Shown: one piece after another, positions 1-6,260 of the stretch
Numbering within the stretch: position 1 is the stretch's first letter
Layout of the letters: every line of letters begins with the position of its first letter
Assembly: GCA_046160865.1 (NCBI GenBank)
Contig: JBJXHG010000043.1
Span: 1 to 8,302, forward strand
From: JBJXHG01 sp046160865
GTDB taxonomy: Bacteria; Planctomycetota; UBA1135; GCA-002686595
DNA length: 8,302 bases
Direction: 5' to 3'
Notes under the pieces: model-generated
The model's database searches: none
What the model was told of the DNA's origin: nothing
Seen by the model: only the letters and a program-made list of their open reading frames with translations
Made by a program: the position numbers and the translations under genes

Positions 1-1
1 C

Positions 2-361
2 ATGCGCGCGCGCGGCGCGCCGTCGCTCGCGCGCGACGGGTTGGTGCTAGCGGTGTCGGGCCTGCCGCGCGCGACCTTCGTGCTGTACGTGCAGGGAACT
101 GCGCTTGCGGCCGGCGGCGCGGGCTCACCGTTGCACGACGGCTTGCAGTGCGTCGGTGGAGAACTCGTGCGCATCGGCGTCAAGTCGGCGAACGGCAAGA
201 GTCAGTATCCTGATCCCGGTGAGCTCTCGCTCTCGGTGCGCGGTGGAGTGCGCGGTACTGGGGGACTGCGCACGTACCAAGCGATCTACCGCAATGTCAG
301 TGGCCCGTGCGGAACGCGTGCCAACACGTCGAATGGCGTGGCCGTGATCTGGAGTCTCTAA
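2..361 (+). CDS. C-terminal fragment of a secreted protein carrying the shared Cys-containing C-terminal module (5'-truncated by the window edge)
   Basis: The frame is open from the first complete codon to TAA at 359-361 (119 codons). The ATG at position 2 is probably internal. The visible residues align with the second two-thirds of the C-terminal domain of the three downstream genes, so the domain start and everything before it lie outside the window. Landmarks shared with gene 2 (1104-2441) are GLVLAVSGLPRATFVLYVQ against FVLNVVGLSSATFVKYFQ, then DGLQCVGGELVRIG, a YP pair, LSLSVRGGV, a TYQAIYRN block, a PCG cysteine, a TSNGVAV stretch and a Trp two residues before the end. The N-terminal domain is unknown, so no function can be given. 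The module is likely extracytoplasmic, judging from the signal peptides of its complete neighbours. A large palindrome starts 5 bases after the stop. Confidence 0.85.
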   Translation: MRARGAPSLARDGLVLAVSGLPRATFVLYVQGTALAAGGAGSPLHDGLQCVGGELVRIGVKSANGKSQYPDPGELSLSVRGGVRGTGGLRTYQAIYRNVSGPCGTRANTSNGVAVIWSL

Positions 362-366
362 CCGAG

Positions 367-540
367 CCTGCATCTCTCACCACGCCCTGCTGCGGTCGCG
401 CGAACTCGCTTCCGCCCGCGTTGTCGCATCGGAATCGATCCTCGCGGACCTTCGTAGGTCACCTCCGGTCGATTCCGATGCAACGCCTTGCTCCGAACGC
501 GCTGGCGCAACCTCGCGACGGACGTGGTGAGAAATGCGGG
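367..540. repeat. 174-bp imperfect palindrome with nested hairpins, downstream of gene 1
   Basis: Three sets of complementary segments share one symmetry axis at 453.5. The outer arms are 367-387 and 520-540 (18 of 21 positions pair). The middle arms are 426-438 (GCATCGGAATCGA) and 469-481 (TCGATTCCGATGC), a perfect 13-bp inverted repeat. The inner arms are 447-451 (GACCT) and 456-460 (AGGTC) around a TCGT loop. The segments between outer and middle arms (388-425, 482-519) pair poorly. The element begins 5 bases after the stop of gene 1, so it could fold in the transcript and act as a terminator or 3'-end structure. It could equally be a MITE-like mobile repeat. No target-site duplication is evident. 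Confidence 0.75.
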
Positions 541-870
541 CTAGCAGCCCGTGGTGAAAGTCATTCGGCGCGAAAGTGGCCCGTTCGCACCGGCGCTGCG
601 TCGCGCGATCCTCGGCGAATCGTGAGGATTCGTCTGCGGTCGCGCTCCTTGCGCCGACGCGATCGAGTCACTCTCGCGCTCGAAGCACTTTCACCACGGA
701 CTGCTCGCAGCCCGCGGTGGAAGTCATTCGGCCTGAAATCGGCCCGATCGCACCGGCGCTGCGTCGCGCGATCCTCGGCGAATCGTGAGGATTCGTCTGC
801 GGTTGCGCTTCTTGCGCCGACGCGATCGAGCCGCTCTCGCGCTCGAAGCACTTTCACCACGGGCTGCTAG
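541..870. repeat. Two tandem copies of a 163-bp intergenic repeat bounded by perfect 21-bp inverted repeats
   Basis: Positions 544-706 and 707-869 align without gaps and differ at 13 of 163 positions by manual count (about 92% identity). A block of 56 bases is identical (585-640 and 748-803). The outermost ends, 541-561 and 850-870, are perfect reverse complements (21 bp, starting CTAGCAGCCCGTGGTG). Each unit also has its own complementary ends (544-561 with 687-704; 707-724 with 850-867), so each could fold into a long stem-loop. Within each unit there is a smaller hairpin, CGAATC-GTGAG-GATTCG, at 616-632 in copy 1. Open frames across it are arginine-rich and unconvincing. I see no transposase, and function is unknown. 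Confidence 0.85.
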
Positions 871-935
871 AGAGCGCGCTGGCGCAAACCCCGTAGGGGA
901 CTGGCCGCACGTGCCGGGAACCGCGCATGAACGGC

Positions 936-964
936 TTGACACGACGCGGATCTCGTGCATGGAT
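936..964 (+). promoter_or_regulatory. Possible promoter for the thrombospondin-type-3 gene (weak)
   Basis: A perfect TTGACA lies at 936-941 in the otherwise GC-rich region upstream of gene 2. With a 17-base spacer the -10 position would be ATGGAT (959-964), a poor match to TATAAT. The stretch 959-975 is locally AT-richer than its surroundings. Everything from 871 to 1103 lacks a credible gene, so a promoter is expected here, but the -10 box is not convincing. Confidence 0.3.
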
Positions 965-1042
965 TCGAATAGGCATTCATCCTGGCGCGGCGCCTTGCTG
1001 GGTTTTCCGGGCCGGTTTAACCTTCAGGTGAGAGCGGGAGCC

Positions 1043-1067
1043 TGCCTTGGGCTTCCTACCCCAGGCA
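1043..1067 (+). promoter_or_regulatory. Hairpin in the leader of the thrombospondin-type-3 gene
   Basis: TGCCTTGGG (1043-1051) can pair with CCCCAGGCA (1059-1067) around a 7-base loop, with one mismatch in a 9-bp stem. It ends 36 bases before the ATG at 1104. It could be a leader RNA structure affecting translation or stability. It has no run of T after it, so it is a poor intrinsic terminator. The ribosome-binding site of this gene is weak: the best candidate is GAGAG at 1090-1094. Confidence 0.4.
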
Positions 1068-1103
1068 CCACCCAGTCCACCGCGACCCCGAGAGCATTCT
1101 CCC

Positions 1104-2441
1104 ATGATCCGTTCGGCCCTCCTTCACGGCGCAGTTTTCGTTCTCGCCGCCCTCTCGCTCTGTCCCTCGGTTTCCGCGCGCCCGGTCGTGAGCGCGATGC
1201 TTCCCGTCCTCGTCGCTGGTGTCGACACGGACGGTGACGGTGTCGTCGATTCGATCGACAACTGCGTTTCGATTCCGAACGCCGGGCAGGAGAACGCCGA
1301 CGGCGATGCGGCGGGCGATGCGTGCGACGACTGCCCGAACGATCCGCTGAAGATCGCACCGGGTCAGTGCGGCTGCGGCGTCGCGGACACGGACACGGAC
1401 GGCGACGGCACGGCGGACTGCAACGACGGCTGCCCGAACGATCCACTGAAGATCGCACCGGGTCAGTGCGGCTGTGGCATCGCAGACACGGACACGGACG
1501 GCGACGGCACGGCGGACTGCAACGACGGCTGCCCGAACGATCCGCTGAAGATCGCACCGGGTACGTGCGGCTGCGGAACGTCGGACGAAGATCCGGACGG
1601 CGACGGGTTCCCAAGCTGTGTGGACTTCTGCCCGAACGATCCGAGCAAGCAGTTTCCGGGCGTGTGCGGTTGCGGGATCCCCGACCTCGATCCCGACGCC
1701 GACACGATCATGAGCTGCGCGGACAACTGCCCGAACGCCTCGAACACGTCGCAGACGGACAGCGACCTCGACCTCATCGGCGATGCCTGTGACAACTGCC
1801 CATTCAACGTCAATCCCGACCAGGATGACTGCGACGCCGACGGTATCGGCAACCTCTGCGCGATGGTGCAAGGCACGCCCGACTGCAATCGGAACGGTAT
1901 TCCGGACGACTGCGACGTCGAATTCGGGCAGAGCACGGACTTGAACGGAAACCAGGTCCCGGACGAGTGCGAGACGGAGGGCGGCACCTCGTACTGCTTC
2001 GGCAACACCGGATGTCCGTGCGGCAACAACAGTCCCGTCGGGTGGCAAGCAGGCTGCCTGAACTCGTTCGGTGTCGCGATGAAGCTCGTGGGCACGGGAA
2101 CCACTTCGGTCAGCGCGGACGACTTCGTGCTCAATGTCGTCGGCCTGTCGTCGGCGACCTTCGTGAAGTACTTCCAGACCACCGGAGCGCAGAACGCGCC
2201 GTTCGGCGACGGCCGCTTGTGCCTAGGCGGCATCCTCGTCCGTCTCGGCGACCGCTTCACGGCGCTCAACGGCACTTCCGTGTATCCGCAAGGCGCGGAC
2301 TTGCCCGTGTCCGTCAAGGGCCAAGTCCCGCCCGCCGGTGGCTCGCGGTACTACCAGGTCTGGTACCGCAACCAAGTGAGCTTCTGCACGCCCGAGGGCT
2401 TCAACACCTCGAACGGCTTGTCCGTGGTCTGGGTCCCCTGA
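1104..2441 (+). CDS. Secreted thrombospondin type 3-like repeat (Ca2+-binding-type) protein with shared C-terminal module
   Basis: Predicted 445-residue exported protein. The ATG at 1104 is chosen over an in-frame TTG at 1047 because it begins a typical signal peptide (MIRS, hydrophobic residues 8-20, likely cleavage after SVSA near residue 25). A classic thrombospondin type 3 motif, DTDGDGVVDSIDNC, follows at residues 41-54. Then come four 33-residue units (77-109, 110-142, 143-175, 176-208) of the form CPNDPxKxxPGxCGCG followed by DxDxDGDG-type Asp-rich loops. A further TSP3-like stretch runs from 209 to about 250. Two Asp/Asn-rich loops resembling EF-hand or dockerin motifs lie at about 260-271 (DCNRNGIPDDCD) and 279-290 (DLNGNQVPDECE). 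The C-terminal module occupies 295-445, starting TSYCFG and ending VVWVP. TSP3 repeats in characterised proteins bind Ca2+ through such Asp residues, so Ca2+-stabilised rod-like structure is inferred here. A substrate or partner cannot be named. A strong hairpin follows the stop, suggesting monocistronic transcription. Confidence 0.9.
   Translation: MIRSALLHGAVFVLAALSLCPSVSARPVVSAMLPVLVAGVDTDGDGVVDSIDNCVSIPNAGQENADGDAAGDACDDCPNDPLKIAPGQCGCGVADTDTDGDGTADCNDGCPNDPLKIAPGQCGCGIADTDTDGDGTADCNDGCPNDPLKIAPGTCGCGTSDEDPDGDGFPSCVDFCPNDPSKQFPGVCGCGIPDLDPDADTIMSCADNCPNASNTSQTDSDLDLIGDACDNCPFNVNPDQDDCDADGIGNLCAMVQGTPDCNRNGIPDDCDVEFGQSTDLNGNQVPDECETEGGTSYCFGNTGCPCGNNSPVGWQAGCLNSFGVAMKLVGTGTTSVSADDFVLNVVGLSSATFVKYFQTTGAQNAPFGDGRLCLGGILVRLGDRFTALNGTSVYPQGADLPVSVKGQVPPAGGSRYYQVWYRNQVSFCTPEGFNTSNGLSVVWVP
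1332..1727 (+). repeat. Four tandem 99-bp coding repeats
   Basis: TGCCCGAACGATCC recurs at 1332, 1431, 1530 and 1629, and a shortened match (TGCCCGAACGCC) at 1728, giving an exact 99-base period. Each period encodes one 33-residue Cys/Asp-rich unit. The first two units are nearly identical in DNA, including synonymous positions (e.g. CCGCTG against CCACTG). The third matches them over its first third and then diverges, and the fourth is more diverged. This gradient suggests recent internal duplication at the 5' side of the array. Confidence 0.9.
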
Positions 2442-2474
2442 GTCACGCGCCGCGGCACGCGGTGCTGTGATCTG

Positions 2475-2520
2475 CGCGACATCGCGGAGTTCGCCGGTGC
2501 GGGCTCCGCGATGTGCGTTT
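2475..2520 (+). terminator. Probable intrinsic terminator of the thrombospondin-type-3 gene
   Basis: ACATCGCGGAG (2479-2489) and CTCCGCGATGT (2504-2514) form a perfect 11-bp stem around a 14-base loop. With one bulged base (2478) it extends by three more pairs. It lies 37 bases after the stop codon and is followed by only three T residues (2518-2520), so termination is plausible, not certain. Confidence 0.6.
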
Positions 2521-3109
2521 GGGAGGCCACGCGCGCGGCCATGATCGCTCGAGCGCCCGTTCGCAGCGTGGTGCGGGGCTCGACGCGGCCAGAGAAATTG
2601 CTGCACGTGAACCGGATGGGTCGCGTCGACCGTTTCTAGAGTTGTGGCGCGGCGCTCGAGTCGAACCGCGAGTTTCGCGGTCGGAGTGCATGCGCGCCGC
2701 AACACGTGCCCGAATTCCTCGCAGCACCGACCACGCGCAGCGTTGGCGGCTCTCCGTGCGTCCTCAGCGCGATCGCGGCATTTGCCTCCTGCCGCGCCGG
2801 CCCTGCGCAGCGCGCGCCCACACAGTTATGCTGCACCCGGGTGTTCCTCATCCGGAGAGCGAGTGCGCGGGCTCGACGCGTGCGTTTCACTCGAAGTCTC
2901 CGCTGCGCGAATGAACCGCGAGGGCGCGGTCGGCCGCACATCGGATCTACTTCCGCCGCGTGTGCCGTGTCGCGCGCAATGCACGCGGGTGACACGATCC
3001 CGAGCGCTACGTATCGCTTCCACGCGCGCGGTACGCCGGCCGATCGCGTGCGCGAATCCGCGTGGGAACAGTGGTGCGTGCCCGCTCACTTGCCGGCGGC
3101 ACCGCAATC
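2521..3109. other. Gene-free intergenic stretch with two related small hairpins
   Basis: I see no credible gene here. Open frames are arginine/alanine-rich products of high GC with no recognisable domain. Two related hairpins begin with the same GAACCGCGAG and end in CGCGGTCGG. At 2663-2684 the stem is ACCGCGA/TCGCGGT (2665-2671 with 2675-2681); at 2913-2933 it is ACCGCG/CGCGGT (2915-2920 with 2925-2930). A 10-bp palindrome CACCCGGGTG sits at 2834-2843, just after a TATGCT (2827-2832) that could be a -10 box, but no good -35 box is visible. The promoter of the 3122 gene must lie in this region or just after it, and I cannot place it with confidence. Confidence 0.55.
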
Positions 3110-3114
3110 GAGGT
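3110..3114 (+). promoter_or_regulatory. Shine-Dalgarno sequence deciding the start at 3122
   Basis: GAGGT lies 7 bases before the ATG at 3122. It favours this start over the in-frame GTG at 3062. The same arrangement (GAGGT then CATCATG) precedes the paralogous gene at 6261. Confidence 0.75.
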
Positions 3115-3121
3115 CTGCATC

Positions 3122-5998
3122 ATGAAGCACTTCAATCCGCTCGGTTCCACCGTGCTCGTCGCGTTGTTCGCATCGCCCGGCGTCGCGCAATGCCCGGACT
3201 GGGTCGGCGGGCACCACGCAGCCGGATTCGATCGGCCAGTGGACGTGCTGCGCACGATCGACGACGGCGGCGGCGACCGGCTCTACGCTGGCGGGCTGTT
3301 CATGAACGCGTTCGGCGTCTCGTCGCGCCACGTCGGCAACTGGAACGGCTCGACGTGGACGCCGATGCCTGGATTCGCCTCGACGAACGGGCACGTCGCG
3401 CGCGACTTCGCGCTGTACGACGACGGCCTGGGCGCGGGGCCGAGGATCTTCGCGTCGATGACGCACCTCGGCGACGCGAACAATGTCTCCGGCATGCGTC
3501 GCTGGTCGGGCTCCGACTGGCAACAACCCGGTGCGCGCGGCAACGCGAATCCTGGACATCCGACCAACGCGGACGGAATGGCCGTGCTCGATTCGGGCGT
3601 CGCGCCGGTGCTCTACGTGGCCGCGGACCAGAACTTCGGCCACTTGCGTCTCCGCTGGTGGAACGGCGTGAATTGGGCGTGGGATTTCACGACGGGGGCG
3701 ATCCGCGCGCTGTTCGTGTTCGACGACGGAACCGGTCCCGCGCTCTACGTCGGCGGCAGCTTTGCGAACATCGGCGGCGTCCCGTTCAACGGCATCGCGA
3801 AGTTCGACGGCACGAACTTCCACGCGCTCGGCAGCGGTATCCAGTTCGATCGGTCCAGTTCGGGCGAGGGCGTGTTCACGATCGGCGCGTTCGACGACGG
3901 CTCGGGCGCAAAGCTCTACGTCGGCGGCAACTTCGAAGCGGCGGGCGGAGTGCCCGCGCAGAACATCGCTCGCTGGGACGGCGCGACGTGGTCGCCGCTC
4001 GGGTCCGGCATCTCCGGCTCGGCCGCGCATCCAGGCGACGTGACGGCGCGCGTCGCCGCGCTCGCCGTGTACCGGCACGCCAGCGTGTCGTCTTTGTACG
4101 CCGCGGGCACGTTCACGACCGCTGGCGGAGTCACCGTCAACCACGTGGCGAAGTGGGACGGCTCGAGCTGGTCGGCGCTCGGCAGCGGCATGGGCGGTGT
4201 CGCGGGTGTCGCGTTTTCCGATACGTATCAAACCGTTCCGCACGTCGTGAACACGCTCGCGGTGTTCGACGACGGCAGCGGCAAGAAGCTCTACGCCGCG
4301 GGGAACTTCACGGCGGCAGGCGGTCGCGGCGCGCACTACGCCGCCCAGTGGAACGGTGTGGAGTGGTCGCCGCTCGAATCGGCGACCGGCGTTTCGAGAA
4401 CGATCCGCGCGCTCACGTCGGGCACTCGCCCCGATGGAGTCGCAGCGGCGGTCTACGCGGGCGGCGAGTTCCAAGTCGCCGGCGAAGCGCTCTCGAATCG
4501 CGTGGCGGAATGGAACGGCACGGAGTGGTCCGCGCTGGGGAGCGGTGTCAACGGCACCGTGCTCGCGCTGAAGCTCTTCGCCGATCCCAGCGTGAACGCA
4601 CGCTGTCCCGACCTCTACGCGGCGGGCTCGTTCACCGAGGCCGGCGGCGCCGCGGCAGTTCGCATCGCGCGCTGGGATGGCGAGACGTGGTCGCCGCTCG
4701 GGGGCGGCGTGAGCGGCAACGTGTTCGGCACTCCGCCGGTGGTGCGGGCACTCGAGGTGTTCGACGGCGGCAACGGACCTGAGCTGTACGCGGCCGGTGC
4801 CTTCACGACGGTCGATGGATCGACGATGGCGAGCATCGCGCGCTGGGACGGCGACAGTTGGACGAACGCCGGCTCGCTCGGTGTCAGCGCGGGGCTGTTC
4901 GATCCGCTCGGTGTGTACGCGCTCGCGGTGTGTGACGACGGCTCAGGGCCGGCGCTGTACATCGGTGGTGAGATCGCCCTCGCCGGCGATCCGAGCGGCC
5001 AGACACCGATCTCGGAGATCGTGCGCTACGACGGCGTGCATTACTCGGCGCTCGGCGCCGGCCTGCCCAGTACCGTGTTCGCGATCCTCGGGTTCGACGA
5101 TGGCAGCGGACCCGCGGTGTACGCGGGCGGGCGATTCGGCATCCAGCGCTGGGACGGCACGAGCTGGACGAACATCTACGCAGGTGCGGTCGTGCGCACG
5201 CTGCACGTGTTCGACGACGGCAGCGGTCCCACGCTCTTTGCCGGCGTCGAGACGCTCGGGTCCTCCGGTTCGACGCGCGGCCTCGTGCGTTACGACGGGA
5301 GCAGCTTCACGACTCCGGGCGGTGGCGTGACGGTCACGGATCTCACGCTCGACACCGTGGCCGGGAGCGTCTACGCGCTCGCGAGCACGACCGATCCCGC
5401 GACCGGCCAATCGAGCTTGTGGCTCGGCGGCACGTTCCAGCGATCGGGCTCGGTCGGCGCGACGAACTTCGCACAGTGGCGCGGCTGCGGCAGCGCGACG
5501 GGCACGGCGTACTGCTTCGGCGACGGATCGCTACCGACGCCGTGCCCGTGCGCGCCGCCGGATGTCGTTCCGAATCCGAGCGGGACCGCTGGCGCGGGTT
5601 GCGCCAACTCGTTCCACCTCGACGGCGCGAAACTCGTCGCGGTCGGTGCGCGCAATCCAGATGCGGTCGTGCTGCAAGCGAGCCGCTTGTCGCCCGCGGG
5701 CTTCGCGTTCTGCATCGTCGGAACGGGAGCGGACGTGAACGGCGTGGCGGTGGGCGACGGCGTGCGCTGCGCCGGCGGAGCGCTGACACGCTTCGGCTCG
5801 CAGTTCGCCGTGTGTGGCAAGCTCGTGTATCCAAATGCTGCGGCGGGCCTCACGCTGCCGCTGTCCGTGGTGAGCGGCGTTACGCCCGGCGGCGGCGCGA
5901 CGCGGCACTACCAGGTCTACTACCGCAACGCGGCCACCGCGTTCTGCGGTCCGGGCACGGCCAACCTCTCGAACTCGTACGCGATCACTTGGAACTGA
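3122..5998 (+). CDS. Large secreted repeat protein with 14 propeller-type repeats and shared C-terminal module
   Basis: Predicted 958-residue exported protein. The ATG at 3122 has a Shine-Dalgarno GAGGT and begins a signal peptide (MKHFNPLGSTVLVALFASPG, probable cleavage near VA-QC at 22-23). The body repeats a unit close to V.aL.vFDDGSGPALYaGG.FttaGG...IA.WDGt.WsaLGsG. The LY/LF cores fall at residues 54, 109, 164, 208, 265, 325, 390, 444, 498, 555, 612, 666, 705 and 766, giving 14 repeats. Repeats 2 and 3 are degenerate, and repeat 12 lacks the roughly 10-residue TTAGG segment. The pattern resembles beta-propeller-type repeats such as delta-60/DUF5122 and fungal Rax2. This is a resemblance, and no catalytic residues are visible. 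The C-terminal module occupies 794-958 (GTAYCFGDG to ITWN) with extra cysteines at AFCIV and AVCGK. Likely extracellular or cell-surface; adhesion or glycan binding is possible but unproven. The gene at 6261 is its shorter paralogue. Confidence 0.9.
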   Translation: MKHFNPLGSTVLVALFASPGVAQCPDWVGGHHAAGFDRPVDVLRTIDDGGGDRLYAGGLFMNAFGVSSRHVGNWNGSTWTPMPGFASTNGHVARDFALYDDGLGAGPRIFASMTHLGDANNVSGMRRWSGSDWQQPGARGNANPGHPTNADGMAVLDSGVAPVLYVAADQNFGHLRLRWWNGVNWAWDFTTGAIRALFVFDDGTGPALYVGGSFANIGGVPFNGIAKFDGTNFHALGSGIQFDRSSSGEGVFTIGAFDDGSGAKLYVGGNFEAAGGVPAQNIARWDGATWSPLGSGISGSAAHPGDVTARVAALAVYRHASVSSLYAAGTFTTAGGVTVNHVAKWDGSSWSALGSGMGGVAGVAFSDTYQTVPHVVNTLAVFDDGSGKKLYAAGNFTAAGGRGAHYAAQWNGVEWSPLESATGVSRTIRALTSGTRPDGVAAAVYAGGEFQVAGEALSNRVAEWNGTEWSALGSGVNGTVLALKLFADPSVNARCPDLYAAGSFTEAGGAAAVRIARWDGETWSPLGGGVSGNVFGTPPVVRALEVFDGGNGPELYAAGAFTTVDGSTMASIARWDGDSWTNAGSLGVSAGLFDPLGVYALAVCDDGSGPALYIGGEIALAGDPSGQTPISEIVRYDGVHYSALGAGLPSTVFAILGFDDGSGPAVYAGGRFGIQRWDGTSWTNIYAGAVVRTLHVFDDGSGPTLFAGVETLGSSGSTRGLVRYDGSSFTTPGGGVTVTDLTLDTVAGSVYALASTTDPATGQSSLWLGGTFQRSGSVGATNFAQWRGCGSATGTAYCFGDGSLPTPCPCAPPDVVPNPSGTAGAGCANSFHLDGAKLVAVGARNPDAVVLQASRLSPAGFAFCIVGTGADVNGVAVGDGVRCAGGALTRFGSQFAVCGKLVYPNAAAGLTLPLSVVSGVTPGGGATRHYQVYYRNAATAFCGPGTANLSNSYAITWN

Positions 5999-6001
5999 GC
6001 G

Positions 6002-6042
6002 GCGCGCGATCGTCGCGTTCGCGCGCATGCTGCTGAAGCAGC
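6002..6042 (+). terminator. Pair of hairpins after the 14-repeat gene (possible terminator)
   Basis: GCGCGCGA (6002-6009) pairs with TCGCGCGC (6019-6026) around a 9-base loop, beginning 3 bases after the stop codon. It is followed at once by GCTGC-TGAA-GCAGC (6029-6042 including one extra base on each side). Neither is followed by a T run, so factor-independent termination is uncertain; they may instead protect the 3' end of the transcript. Confidence 0.45.
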
Positions 6043-6043
6043 C

Positions 6044-6081
6044 GGCGGTGAAAGTGCTCGCCCGCATTTCTCACCACGCCC
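6044..6081. repeat. Dispersed hairpin repeat related to the 367-561 intergenic repeat
   Basis: CCCGCATTTCTCACCAC (6061-6077) is the exact reverse complement of 524-540 and matches 367-383 with two differences. The adjoining segment GGCGGTGAAAGTGC (6044-6057) resembles the GTGGTGAAAGT end of the 163-bp units and can pair imperfectly with 6064-6080, forming a hairpin with a short TCGCCC loop. It lies in the 262-bp gap between the two propeller-type genes. The remainder of that gap up to 6249 shows no clear gene or promoter. Confidence 0.7.
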
Positions 6082-6249
6082 GTCGCGAGGGCGCGATGGA
6101 TCCCGCGCAGATTGATGAACCGTGCGCGTCGCCCGGAGCGTGCTTGTGTCGCAGTGCGCTCGCGTACCGTCGCGATTCGACGACGAGGCTGAGCGACAGC
6201 CGTGTTCCGATCACCCGTTCGCGCGCGTGCGCGCCTGCTCGCCACCTCT

Positions 6250-6255
6250 GGAGGT
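6250..6255 (+). promoter_or_regulatory. Shine-Dalgarno sequence deciding the start at 6261
   Basis: GGAGGT ends 5 bases before ATG 6261, a near-consensus ribosome-binding site. It selects this start over the upstream in-frame start near 6027, whose extra 78 residues are arginine-rich and would bury the signal peptide. Confidence 0.85.
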
Positions 6256-6260
6256 CCATC

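Noticed and set aside
2..4. ATG at position 2 as a true start for gene 1
   Set aside because: Alignment to the other modules places it inside the C-terminal domain, with no signal peptide after it.
307..870. 187-codon open frame over the intergenic repeats
   Set aside because: The frame crosses the stop region of gene 1 and the tandem repeat. The product is Arg/Ser-rich with no start signal, and the inverted-repeat architecture explains the sequence better.
541..870. CRISPR-like array
   Set aside because: There are only two copies, the unit is 163 bp long, and there are no short repeats with unique spacers.
1056..2048. 330-codon open frame on the minus strand with apparent repeats
   Set aside because: Its repeats are only the reverse reading of the 99-bp coding repeats. 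The + strand frame has TSP3 motifs and a signal peptide.
2513..2914. Possible 133-residue gene in the gap after the TSP3 gene
   Set aside because: It starts inside the terminator hairpin, is arginine-rich and has no ribosome-binding site or recognisable domain.
3185..3199. Lipoprotein signal at the Cys after the signal peptide in the 14-repeat protein
   Set aside because: GVAQC lacks the usual Leu at -3 and small residue at -1 of a lipobox; Gln precedes the Cys in both propeller-type proteins.
3086..4474. 462-codon open frame on the minus strand
   Set aside because: Antisense shadow of the 14-repeat gene, with low-complexity Arg/Ala/Val composition.
2644..4782. 712-codon open frame on the + strand
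   Set aside because: It overlaps the 14-repeat gene in another frame, is dominated by arginine and has no domain. The frame starting at 3122 is the real gene.
6144..6170. TTGTGT...TACCGT as promoter of the 7-repeat gene
   Set aside because: The spacer is 15 bases and both boxes match poorly, so I did not annotate it.
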